DNA of 64,000 nucleotides, from NCBI GenBank assembly GCA_020638055.1, contig JACKJH010000003.1, positions 1 to 64,000 on the forward strand. Reading direction: 5' to 3'. The DNA is from Hyphomicrobiaceae bacterium (GTDB taxonomy: Bacteria > Pseudomonadota > Alphaproteobacteria > Rhizobiales > Hyphomicrobiaceae). Every line of letters begins with the position of its first letter. Positions within the stretch are counted from its first letter, which is position 1. The translations under genes and the position numbers were made by a program. A model generated the notes under the pieces. The model saw only the letters and a list, made by a program, of their open reading frames with translations. It was not told where the DNA came from and did not search any database. Below, one piece after another: positions 8,504-15,915 of the stretch.

Positions 8504-9463
8504 ATGGATCTCACATCCCTCGCGCGCAACCCGGTGCCAAGCGGCGCTGTGGTTGGAGCATGCGCCGGATATGACGGCGCGCCGCTGCGCTATGCCCGCT
8601 GGGAGCCGACGCGGGCGCCCCGACGAGGTACTGTGTGTCTGTTTCAGGGGCGGGCGGAATTCATTGAGAAATACTTCGAGACAATAGCAGATCTCCGGCG
8701 CCGCGGTTTTGCTGTCGCGACGTTCGACTGGCGCGGGCAGGGGCGCTCGTTTCGTGCGTTGCCGGACCGCAGGAAATCGCACATCGAGGACTTTGCTGAA
8801 TACGACAAGGATCTCGTCCGGTTCATGCGCGATGTCGTGCTGCCCGATTGTCCGCCGCCCTACATTGCGTTGGCCCATTCGATGGGAGGAAACATTCTCC
8901 TGCGTGCGGCGGCGCAGCGCGGGTCCTGGTTCTCGCACATGGTTATGTCCGCGCCGATGGTGCAGATCGCCGATGCGAAGCTGGGGATGCCGCAGGGGCT
9001 CGCGCTACGCTTGTCCGAAATGGCCTCCATGTCTGGCATGTCGCGAACGTTTGTGCCTGGCGGGGCGTCGCAACCGGCTGAACTTGGCGACTTCAGTGGC
9101 AACCAGCTAACGTCGGACCCGGAACGCTTCGCGCGCACCAAGGCGGTGCTTGAGGCAGCTCCGGATCTAGCACTTGGCGCACCCACGGTAGGCTGGCTGA
9201 AGTCTGCGATGCGTTCTTGTGCACGGCTGACGGCGCCGGATTTTGCCAGCACGGTAGAGGTGCCGGTGCTCATGCTGGCGGCGGGAGAGGACACCATAGT
9301 GTCGACACGTGCCATTGAAGAGCTGGGCGTCAAGCTCAAGCTGGGGTCGCATCTTCTTCTCCCCGGGTCATTGCACGAAATTCTGCAAGAGACAGACGCC
9401 ATACGCCAACGCTTCTGGGCGGCGTTTGATGCCTATCTTGAAGGTGCGGTGGCTGCTGCCTGA
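8504..9463 (+). CDS. Alpha/beta hydrolase, lysophospholipase/monoacylglycerol-lipase type
   Basis: A 319-residue serine hydrolase of the Hydrolase_4 (PldB-like) group. The oxyanion-hole region is FQGRAEFIEKYFE, a common variant of this subfamily. The nucleophile elbow HSMGG places the catalytic Ser at 126. The acid is likely the Asp in LAAGEDTIVST, and the base is the His in GSLHEIL. There is no signal peptide, so it probably acts on lysophospholipids or monoacylglycerols at the inner face of the membrane. It converges on hisN, leaving only 44 bp between the stop codons. No other gene shares its strand nearby, so it is probably monocistronic. The family is certain and the substrate is not. 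Confidence 0.88.
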   Translation: MDLTSLARNPVPSGAVVGACAGYDGAPLRYARWEPTRAPRRGTVCLFQGRAEFIEKYFETIADLRRRGFAVATFDWRGQGRSFRALPDRRKSHIEDFAEYDKDLVRFMRDVVLPDCPPPYIALAHSMGGNILLRAAAQRGSWFSHMVMSAPMVQIADAKLGMPQGLALRLSEMASMSGMSRTFVPGGASQPAELGDFSGNQLTSDPERFARTKAVLEAAPDLALGAPTVGWLKSAMRSCARLTAPDFASTVEVPVLMLAAGEDTIVSTRAIEELGVKLKLGSHLLLPGSLHEILQETDAIRQRFWAAFDAYLEGAVAAA

Positions 9464-9507
9464 CATGGAGCGGTTCAGACCTAATCCATCGTCCGCGCAA
9501 TTGCGAG

Positions 9508-10335
9508 CTACGGGTGGCTGCGTTCGGCCTTGGCTTGCAGCATGGCTAGGACTTTTTCGTGCAGATCGGGATCGCCGGTGGCAAGGATTTGCCCACCGTT
9601 GATGGCAGGCCTGCCGTCCCAAGTGGTGATGCGTCCACCGGCACGTTCTACGATCGGGATGAGTGCAACAATGTCATAGCTCTTCAAGCCGGCCTCCATG
9701 ACAATGTCGATCCAGCCGCTGGCAAGCTGTGCGTAAAGATAACAATCGCCGCCATAACGTGTCATGCGGGCTTTATCCTTCACGCGCATGAAGGCTTTGA
9801 GTTCGGACTTGGTGAGCAGGTCAGGATGTGTGGTGGTGAGGACGGCTTCTTGGATCGACGGACAGGTGCGTGTTTTCAAACGCGTAACCTTGCCGTTGGC
9901 ATCGCGCCAGTAGGCAGTTGTTCGATCCGACCAGAAGCGCTCGCCGGTATGGGGTTGGTCCATAAGGCCAAGCAACGGCGTGTCACCTTGCATCAGCCCG
10001 ATCAACGTACCCCACAGCGGGGAGCCAGTGATGTATGAGCGTGTGCCATCAATTGGATCAATCACCCAGCGAAGAGGCGCATCGTGCTGGTGGTTGCCAT
10101 ACTCCTCTCCAATCAGGCCGTGCTCTGGATAGCGCTGGCGCAACAGTCTCGCGATCGCTTTCTCTGCCCCTCGGTCAGCATCGGTAACCGGGTCAAATCC
10201 ACCGCCATCCTTTTGCTTGTTTTCGACAGCGATTCGCTTGCGAAAGTGTTTGAGAACGACCGGGCCAGACTGTTCCGCCAGTTCATGTGCAAAGTTTAGC
10301 AAGGTTTTAAACAGGGTCGTGTTGATAGTGGTCAC
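9508..10335 (-). CDS. hisN: Inositol-monophosphatase-family histidinol-phosphatase
   Basis: A Mg-dependent phosphatase of the IMPase fold, of the HisN type that removes phosphate from L-histidinol phosphate in actinobacteria and many alphaproteobacteria. Metal-binding motifs are present in order: DPVTDADRGAE, GEEYG, WVIDPIDGTRSYITG and, near the C-terminus, KSYDIVALIPIVERAGG. I place the start at the GTG at 10335, giving 275 residues. The frame stays open another 198 bp upstream to an ATG at 10533, but that extra segment looks unlike any family member. AGGAC lies about 9 nt before the GTG. Family members can also hydrolyse inositol phosphates or PAP, so the substrate is inferred. Confidence 0.85.
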   Translation of the reverse strand: MTTINTTLFKTLLNFAHELAEQSGPVVLKHFRKRIAVENKQKDGGGFDPVTDADRGAEKAIARLLRQRYPEHGLIGEEYGNHQHDAPLRWVIDPIDGTRSYITGSPLWGTLIGLMQGDTPLLGLMDQPHTGERFWSDRTTAYWRDANGKVTRLKTRTCPSIQEAVLTTTHPDLLTKSELKAFMRVKDKARMTRYGGDCYLYAQLASGWIDIVMEAGLKSYDIVALIPIVERAGGRITTWDGRPAINGGQILATGDPDLHEKVLAMLQAKAERSHP

Positions 10336-10559
10336 AGCAAGTCGGTCCTGTTTTCGGCTGCAGGGCGAGATGAAAACGTCGTTGTTCTTCAATCTACTTA
10401 CGGGATCAAGATGTTGATGCCGAGCCTTATTGGCACCTGTTCTTGCCATTGCAGAATGTGTCAAGAATGCATCGCGTATACGTCGTAGATAACGCTTTGC
10501 GCTATGCCGCATTGCATCGCGGGGCAAATGCACACATCTTTAGTTCGTGGTGCTGCTTT

Positions 10560-10637
10560 CACCGGCAAATCCACAGCCCACTTTGGGCGTTTCCTCCCTA
10601 GACTTGGGCCGTTCGTTTTACCGGGCGGCCTTTTTTT
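10560..10637 (+). ncRNA. Putative trans-acting sRNA, tandem copy 1
   Basis: The 3' part is clear: a small hairpin GCCC-ACTTT-GGGC (10576-10588), then CGTTTCCTCCCTAGACTTG with the anti-Shine-Dalgarno core CCTCCC at 10593-10598. An intrinsic terminator follows, GGCCGTTCG (10607-10615) paired with CGGGCGGCC (10622-10630), then seven T. The 5' end is unknown and the start given is a guess. The layout recalls alphaproteobacterial anti-SD sRNAs (alpha-r14/cuckoo and alpha-r15/AbcR), but I cannot assign it to either. Confidence 0.62.
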
Positions 10638-10944
10638 CCGTTCACGTGATGCCGCCGGCTTTTCGATATTGAAGTGTTGCTGCGCGCCTGTGGACTAAAA
10701 CCACCCCAACCGGACCCGCGATTATTTCATCTGACTGCGTTGGCTGGTCGCAGAAGGACGGTTTTTCTGAGCCTTTGCCATGCCCGGTTTCGTAGACGGA
10801 ATATTCAATAAAATCTAGTAATTTCAGTTGATTGAAATCATTGTAGGGGCCTCGCCAGAATGAAGTGTCCCGCTCTGGTTCTTCCAGGTCTGCAAAATTT
10901 GCATTTGCAGTTTGTGCGCCGCACCCTTAATTATTGCGTTGCGA

Positions 10945-11037
10945 CATCGATGAGTTCGGCTCATCTGTCGTAGCCCTCCTTGGGCGTTTCCTCCCTAGAC
11001 TTGGGCCGTTCGGTTTCCGGACGGCCCCTTTTCTTTT
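10945..11037 (+). ncRNA. Putative trans-acting sRNA, tandem copy 2
   Basis: The best defined copy. A 5' hairpin GATGAG-TTCGG-CTCATC (10949-10965) is followed by GCCC-TCCTT-GGGC (10973-10985), which puts a second TCCT in its loop. CCTCCC lies at 10990-10995. The 11-bp terminator GGGCCGTTCGG-TTT-CCGGACGGCCC (11003-11027) is followed by CTTTTCTTTT. Compared with copies 1 and 3, the terminator stem changes on both sides while pairing is kept, which supports selection at the RNA level. Confidence 0.68.
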
Positions 11038-11282
11038 GGGCGATAATCGACAATTCGCGGCAGCCTCACGCCGCCAGGTCGCTGAATTGCTAAATCCTTA
11101 TGTTTCAGACTGCTACTTCTGATTTATGTGTCGAGCAGCCACTTTGGCTGCGGTTTGATACGCGGCATGGTTGAAAGTCGGGTAATCCGTTGCAAGTCCC
11201 TGGGCATTTAGCGACAATTGGATGAACCTTGTACGAAGGTCCAGTTGCGCGCTGCTGCATTGCAACATAAGTTTTTGATGCC

Positions 11283-11369
11283 GATACCGGGAGATCCGGT
11301 TCTGGCCGCCCAATCCGGGTGTTTCCTCCCAGACTTCGGGGCCGTTCGCTAGATCGAGCGGCCTTTTTT
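11283..11369 (+). ncRNA. Putative trans-acting sRNA, tandem copy 3
   Basis: A 5' hairpin CCGG-GAGAT-CCGG (11287-11299) is followed by GCCC-AATCC-GGGT (11308-11320). CCTCCC lies at 11325-11330. The terminator GGCCGTTCG (11340-11348) pairs with CGAGCGGCC (11355-11363) around the loop CTAGAT, followed by six T. The core TTTCCTCCC.AGACTT is shared with the other two copies. The 3' end also lies close to the end of the gene convergent on it at 11438. Confidence 0.62.
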
Positions 11370-11437
11370 CGTTCCGCGGTACCTTTGCGCGAACAAAAAC
11401 GGTTGTTTCAGCCTCAATGTCGCAAGTGGGATTGTCG

Positions 11438-12337
11438 TTACTCGGCGGCGGTGCGCACCGTGAGCCTGCCGGGCAGTTCCTCGAACATGGCCTCGACCAT
11501 AGCCGTTAGATCCGCGAGAAGCCTGGTAAAGCCTTCGCTGCGCTCCAAGGAAATTTCGTTCAGGTAGAGGCCGCGATTAATTTCAATCTGCAGGGCGTGC
11601 CAGCCGCGCGTGGGTCGGCCGTAATTTTCGGTGATGTAACCGCCGGCATATGGGCGGTTCATTTGTACATTGTAGCCCATTCCAGCCAGTTCAGCGCGAA
11701 TGAATGATGCGATACGTGCGTCGCAGGAGGCGCCGTATCGGTCTCCTATGACAAAGTCGGGTCTGGAAGATACACCACGCGTCATTGCCGCGGAGGGCAT
11801 GGAATGGCAATCGATCAGCAAGGCAAGGCCGAATTGCCTGCTGGTAACTTCCATCAGGTTCGTTAGGCCGCGGTGAAAAGGCATGTACAGTGTTTCGATG
11901 CGGGCCAGCGCGCGCGCCAGTGAGATGGGTTCGTCGTAGATCTCCTCGCCGTCTGCAACAATCCTGGCGACCGTGCCCAGGCCGCCCGTCACGCGAACGG
12001 AATGCGCATTGGCGTAATCGGGCAAAGGGTCTGAGATCAATGCTGGATCGAGTTCATAGGGCTCCCGGTTGACATCGAGATATGCGCGCGGGAAACGTGC
12101 GGCGATCAATGGTGCGCCCAGACTTGGTACGGCCTGGAATAGTTCATCCACATAGCAGTCCTCCGAGCGCCTAAGCGTCAGCGGATCGAGGCGTGATTGT
12201 GCAATGAAATGGCGTGGATAAATGCTGCCAGAATGCGGCGAGCAGAACACGAATGGTGCCAATTGCCGTGCTGGTGCGTGTACCTTGTAGGGTGGATTTA
12301 ATTCAGTCTCTATACCGTGTACTTCTTTGGATGCCAT
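11438..12337 (-). CDS. N-formylglutamate amidohydrolase family protein
   Basis: A 299-residue member of the FGase (HutG-type) zinc-hydrolase family. It holds the motifs FCSPHSGSIYP near the N-terminus, EDCYVDELF, then ARFPRAYLDVNRE, LLIDCHSMPS with likely metal ligands, and HALQIEINRGLY. The start at 12337 (MASKEVHG) gives the usual family length. An upstream in-frame ATG at 12463 adds 42 residues without similarity and is less likely. The gene sits head to head with cpdR, a neighbourhood common in Hyphomicrobiales. There are no other hut genes here, so a role in histidine breakdown is doubtful and another N-acyl amino acid or peptide substrate is possible. Confidence 0.85.
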   Translation of the reverse strand: MASKEVHGIETELNPPYKVHAPARQLAPFVFCSPHSGSIYPRHFIAQSRLDPLTLRRSEDCYVDELFQAVPSLGAPLIAARFPRAYLDVNREPYELDPALISDPLPDYANAHSVRVTGGLGTVARIVADGEEIYDEPISLARALARIETLYMPFHRGLTNLMEVTSRQFGLALLIDCHSMPSAAMTRGVSSRPDFVIGDRYGASCDARIASFIRAELAGMGYNVQMNRPYAGGYITENYGRPTRGWHALQIEINRGLYLNEISLERSEGFTRLLADLTAMVEAMFEELPGRLTVRTAAE

Positions 12338-12599
12338 GGAATTTACGGGGTCCCGCCGGTCGATGGCGAAGGGCCAATGCCTTTCGATTACTGCTTCAAT
12401 ACTGCTCAGTCCGGCGGGAGTGATTTGACGGTGGATCGGTACCGACGTGAACTGCCAAGTCATATCGCAAACGCGCGTAGTTGTTCACCATCATGGAAAC
12501 GGGCAGGCGCTGTTTACAAGGACGTAGCTTACCATACCATCAGTGACTTGCGCGTGGCGAGAAGATTGCTCGTCGGTGACGTGCGCGGCAATTGCGGCC

Positions 12600-12702
12600 A
12601 GAGCATTTTCCGACGAAGTGGATACCGGTTCGTCGCAGAAAATGCGACCAAACCAAAAAGTTTGAGCGCTGATCCGATTCCATCGGATCTAAAAGCGCTC
12701 TA
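12600..12702 (+). repeat. Type A bipartite palindromic repeat
   Basis: Module A1 (GAGCATTTTCC...GAAAATGC, with inner arms CGACGAA and TTCGTCG) is followed by a linker GACCAAACCAAAAAG and module A2 (GAGCGCTGATCCGATTCCAT...AGCGCTC). The ends have drifted from CTAG. It lies in the region between the amidohydrolase-like gene and cpdR. Confidence 0.85.
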
Positions 12703-12853
12703 ACGGATCTGGAATTGTGGAAAATGTTGCCATGCGGCGAGAGTTGTCGACAAATATGGCGTTCCTTCACTGTCCGTTTACCATCCTTGCGACAGATTTA
12801 CATGACATCTCGTCAAATATTATTGTCCAGTCCACAAAGTCAGTAGCGTTGCA

Positions 12854-13240
12854 ATGACCCTGAAGCCATCACACGTTCCAATGCGCCGCATTCTTCTCGC
12901 TGAAGACGATGACTCGATGCGAGGTTTCCTCGAACGTGCCTTGGCGCGGGCAGGTTATGAAGTGGCGAGTTTTGCAAACGGCGAAGACGCCTATGAGCGG
13001 CTGCAGCAAGAGCCGTTTACCCTGCTTTTGACCGATATCGTCATGCCACGCATGGACGGCATCGAACTTGCCCGCCGCGCCAGTGAAATCGATCCTGAAC
13101 TGAAAATCATGTTTATTACCGGGTTCGCCGCGGTAATTCTCAACTGCGATGTGGAGGCCGCCAAGGAGGCGCATGTTCTGTCCAAGCCGTTCCATCTCAA
13201 GGATCTGGTCAATCAGGTGGAGCAGTTGCTGGCGGCCTGA
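12854..13240 (+). CDS. cpdR: Single-domain response regulator CpdR
   Basis: A receiver-only protein of 128 residues, closely matching CpdR, the phospho-switch adaptor that controls ClpXP proteolysis of cell-cycle regulators such as CtrA through the CckA-ChpT relay. The acidic pocket is LLAEDDDSM, the phospho-acceptor is Asp61 in LLLTDIVMPRMDGIELARRA, and the conserved Lys is in VLSKPFHLKDL. The stretch MFITGFAAV is also typical. An in-frame ATG at 12881 (MRRILLAEDDD) would give the standard family start, and neither start has a strong ribosome site. No histidine kinase is adjacent, as usual for this gene. Confidence 0.93.
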   Translation: MTLKPSHVPMRRILLAEDDDSMRGFLERALARAGYEVASFANGEDAYERLQQEPFTLLLTDIVMPRMDGIELARRASEIDPELKIMFITGFAAVILNCDVEAAKEAHVLSKPFHLKDLVNQVEQLLAA

Positions 13241-13374
13241 AGCGCTTGACTTGAAGCGCTTGAAGCGTGGCACGTCCACGCTGGATCGGCCGAAATAATC
13301 CGTCACATGGCGTTCTTGGGCGCGCGTCCACAAACCCGGCGAGGATCTCCCAAAAGGCGATGGCCATGTACGGC

Positions 13375-13403
13375 TTGCCCTGGCGCTGCAATATGGATAT
13401 AGA
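13375..13403 (+). promoter_or_regulatory. Probable promoter of tRNA-Val
   Basis: TTGCCC (13375-13380) and TATAGA (13398-13403) are separated by 17 bp, 36 bp before the mature tRNA. The fit to a housekeeping promoter is reasonable but not unique. Confidence 0.5.
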
Positions 13404-13438
13404 GCCATCTCCGCACGGCGCACAGCGCTAATCCGAGT

Positions 13439-13513
13439 GGGCACTTAGCTCAGCGGTAGAGCACTACCTTGACATGGTAGGGGTCACAGGTTCGATCCCT
13501 GTAGTGCCCACCA
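13439..13513 (+). tRNA. tRNA-Val (anticodon GAC)
   Basis: The acceptor stem GGGCACT pairs with AGTGCCC. The D arm is TAGCTCAGCGGTAGAGC. The anticodon stem CTACC/GGTAG encloses loop TTGACAT with anticodon GAC at 13471-13473. The T arm carries GGTTCGATCC. The 3' CCA is encoded. Total length is 75 nt. Confidence 0.97.
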
Positions 13514-13584
13514 CTCTCCTCTTTTTTTGCTGTAACGTCTTGGTCATTCGTTAGCGGCCTGAAAAAACAGAGCTTCAGCGCTGC

Positions 13585-13689
13585 TAGAGCATTTTCCGAC
13601 GAAGTGGACACCGGTTCGTCGCAGAAAATGCGACCAAACCCAAAAGCTAGAGCGCCGATCCGGTTCCATCGGATCGGAATCCGCTCTAG
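13585..13689 (+). repeat. Type A bipartite palindromic repeat
   Basis: Complete A1 plus A2 copy bounded by CTAG at both ends (CTAGAGCATTTTCC... to ...CCGCTCTAG). It lies just after the tRNA gene. Confidence 0.88.
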
Positions 13690-13886
13690 GCGCCGCAAAG
13701 ACCGGCGGCATGGTCAAGATTGACAGTCGACGGCGATGCAAGTAGTTTCCCCCCAACTTTTCGCCATTTTGGCCTCAACCCCATGTCGTCGTTGCTCCCA
13801 GTTCATTTGGGCTCGCTCCGATGAGGGGTTTTTGTGTTGCTGTAATCGGCGCTGAACGCTCACTCGTATGCTACGGAATTTGAACG

Positions 13887-14012
13887 ATGAAAGTGAAAAA
13901 CTCTCTCAAGTCTCTGCGCGCGCGCCATCGCGATAACCGTTTGGTGCGCCGCAAGGGCCGCGTCTATGTCATCAACAAGACGCAACGCCGTTTCAAGGCC
14001 CGTCAGGGCTGA
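13887..14012 (+). CDS. rpmJ: Ribosomal protein bL36
   Basis: A 41-residue protein, MKVKNSLKSLRARHRDNRLV continuing to KTQRRFKARQG. It matches the bL36 form common in alphaproteobacteria that lacks the zinc-binding cysteines and has the longer loop. It binds 23S rRNA in the large subunit and shapes late 50S maturation. The gene stands alone here, as it often does in this group, away from the main ribosomal operon. Nearly every third residue is basic and codon use is that of a highly expressed gene. Confidence 0.96.
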   Translation: MKVKNSLKSLRARHRDNRLVRRKGRVYVINKTQRRFKARQG

Positions 14013-14167
14013 GGTTTCGGGCGCCAGTCCGAACCGCCGGTCCGAACGTTTATGGCCAGGGTCTGTTCCTGCCCGCGTTGGATGTACGGCGAACGGTGCA
14101 ACAGGTTGTGATTTCTGGTGCGCGCTCTGGCTTTGACGGCCAAGGGCGCGCATCTTATTTTGGCGCC

Positions 14168-15016
14168 ATGATGCTTTCTGCTTTGCATAGGTTGGTGCGC
14201 GTTTGGAACGTGCGGTTGCTGGCTACGCTCGTGGCGGGTTTCGTGTTGTGTTGTGGCGGCCCGGGCGCATACGCGGAGGCGCCAGTTCCAGGTGGCACCC
14301 AAGGCAGCGAGAGCACGCAACCGTTAGAGACACCGCAAACTGTACCTGAACGGGATGCGGACGCCGTGCAGGATGCCAAGCCGAGTAAGCCCGCCACAAG
14401 AACACCGCGACTTTCGCCCCTGCCAGCGGACCCAACTCCCCCACAGTTGCCAGAACAGCCTAAAGCGGATGGCCAGGGCGCGCCGGAGCAATCTCCACAT
14501 GCGGCGGTGAGCGAACCTGATACGCCAACGCAGCGCCGCCGAGCCCTGGATGACCTCTATGCTTATCTGGCCTCCACCGACAATGCGCAAACGGCGGTAC
14601 CGCTCGTTGCTGCGATAGAGCGGCTGTGGCTTTTCTCTGGGAGTGACACAATCGACGTGCTGATGGAGCGCGTTCTCAAGGCGGTGGCTGAGCAGCGACT
14701 CGATCTGGCGCAACAGCTCTCCGATACGATTGTTGACCTGGAACCCGGGTTTGCAGAGGGTTGGAACCGGCGCGCGCTGGTCGCCTATCTGCAAGGGGAC
14801 AAGGAAAACGCTCTGAATGCGCTACAGCGGGCGCTGGCGCTCGAACCCAATCACTTCAAGGCACTTGATGGCGTTGCCCAGATCATGCGTGAGCAAGGCA
14901 ACAAGCCTGCGGCCTTGGAAGCCTATCGCAAGCTTCTGGCCGTGCACCCATACTGGGAGGGCGCACAGGACGCCTTCGATCAGCTTGTGCGCGAGGTTGA
15001 AGGCGACGGCATTTGA
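14168..15016 (+). CDS. Exported TPR protein
   Basis: A protein of about 282 residues. It starts with a signal peptide (MMLSALHRLVRVWNVRLLAT, hydrophobic to about residue 28, cleavage near AYAEA). A Pro/Gln/Thr-rich linker of about 80 residues follows, then tetratricopeptide repeats: ALDDLYAYLASTDNAQTA, AEGWNRRALVAYLQGD, ENALNALQRALALEPNHF and KPAALEAYRKLLAVHPYWEGA. The annotated start uses the first of two adjacent ATGs. An upstream in-frame ATG at 14078 would precede the signal peptide with 30 unlikely residues. It probably works as a periplasmic scaffold. The next gene downstream is a transglycosylase on the same strand, suggesting a cell-wall connection, but there is a gap of 190 bp and no proof of an operon. 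Confidence 0.85.
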   Translation: MMLSALHRLVRVWNVRLLATLVAGFVLCCGGPGAYAEAPVPGGTQGSESTQPLETPQTVPERDADAVQDAKPSKPATRTPRLSPLPADPTPPQLPEQPKADGQGAPEQSPHAAVSEPDTPTQRRRALDDLYAYLASTDNAQTAVPLVAAIERLWLFSGSDTIDVLMERVLKAVAEQRLDLAQQLSDTIVDLEPGFAEGWNRRALVAYLQGDKENALNALQRALALEPNHFKALDGVAQIMREQGNKPAALEAYRKLLAVHPYWEGAQDAFDQLVREVEGDGI

Positions 15017-15208
15017 TTTGAGCTGCAAATGCCACAGCTTACGTTCTTGGAGGGCCTGTGAGCCTTCGCGAAGATCTCAATGTGTTGAGTGGAATTGCTA
15101 ACGAACCGTAGCGTTCTCAGTTGTTTTCGACCACACGCAATGCGCCATAATCTCGGCACGGCCAATGAGGATGCTTGCCATATGGCAGGCAATCCTGAGG
15201 AGTTCTTT

Positions 15209-15877
15209 ATGGGCCGAGCGTTGCGCGGGACGATGTGGGTTCTACTCGCGTTGTCGATTGGAGTGCTGAGCTGGGAAAGCTACAGGGTGGCGCGTGCAGA
15301 GATGCGCACGGCCCAGGTTCTCGCCGAGTGGCGAGCAAAGCCACGACCACTTGAACTGTCAGATTTGACGGACGAGCAGAAGGGTATTCTGCTCGCCATT
15401 GAAGACCCGGCCTTTTATACGCACAACGGTTTGGATTTTTCCTCACCGGGGCAAGGCCTGACCACAATCACGCAGTCTCTCGTGAAGTTTTTGTATTTTG
15501 AGCGGTTCACGCCGGGCTTCGCAAAGATAGAACAATCCCTGATTGCCCGCTTGGTGCTCAATCGGCACATGAGCAAGGATGAGCAACTAGATTTGTTCAT
15601 AAATCAAGCCTACTTCGGCCAGCGTGAAGGCAACGAAGTGCGTGGATTTGGGATGGCGGCTCAATCGTATTTTGGCAAGCGGTTTGGGGAGCTGACGCGT
15701 GACGAGTACATTGGCCTGGTGGCGATGCTCATCGGCCCAAACGCGGTTAGGCCAGACAGACCGAAGGCATATTCGGAACGTGTTGGGCGCATCAAGGCGC
15801 TCCTGGCAGGAAAATGCATGCCTGACGGTCTTCTTGACGCCTATCTCGAAGGCTGCAAACAGCAAGCGCCGACCTGA
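15209..15877 (+). CDS. Short GT51-family peptidoglycan transglycosylase
   Basis: A 222-residue membrane-anchored protein resembling monofunctional glycosyltransferases (GT51) that polymerise lipid II. A signal anchor spans residues 8-24. The catalytic motif is AIEDPAFYTHNGLDF with Glu65, followed by GQGLTTITQSLVKFLYF, IARLVLNRHMSKDEQLDLFI and FGMAAQSYFGKRFGEL. The segment between HNGLD and TTITQ is only a few residues, whereas classical enzymes have about 25, so the lipid-binding hairpin is missing. GAGGAG sits 6 nt before the ATG at 15209, which decides the start over the frame's earlier ATG at 15089. It lies downstream of a TPR gene. Catalysis is plausible but not certain. Confidence 0.8.
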   Translation: MGRALRGTMWVLLALSIGVLSWESYRVARAEMRTAQVLAEWRAKPRPLELSDLTDEQKGILLAIEDPAFYTHNGLDFSSPGQGLTTITQSLVKFLYFERFTPGFAKIEQSLIARLVLNRHMSKDEQLDLFINQAYFGQREGNEVRGFGMAAQSYFGKRFGELTRDEYIGLVAMLIGPNAVRPDRPKAYSERVGRIKALLAGKCMPDGLLDAYLEGCKQQAPT

Positions 15878-15915
15878 ACGCAGCCGTGGTGCAGACGTTG
15901 GCCGGATTGTTTTGC

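Larger units (their letters stand above)
10336..11437. other. Long intergenic stretch carrying three sRNA-like units
   Basis: No credible protein gene in 1.1 kb. The stretch holds three similar plus-strand units, each a short hairpin, a CCTCCC core and an intrinsic terminator, described separately. A TGCATTGCA-like motif occurs before each one: GCCGCATTGCATC near 10508, TTTGCATTTGCAG near 10899 and GCTGCATTGCAAC near 11253. It may be part of a shared promoter. Confidence 0.6.

Noticed and set aside
11113..11313. 66-codon minus-strand frame among the sRNA-like units
   Set aside because: It overlaps the third sRNA-like unit in antisense and has no ribosome site.
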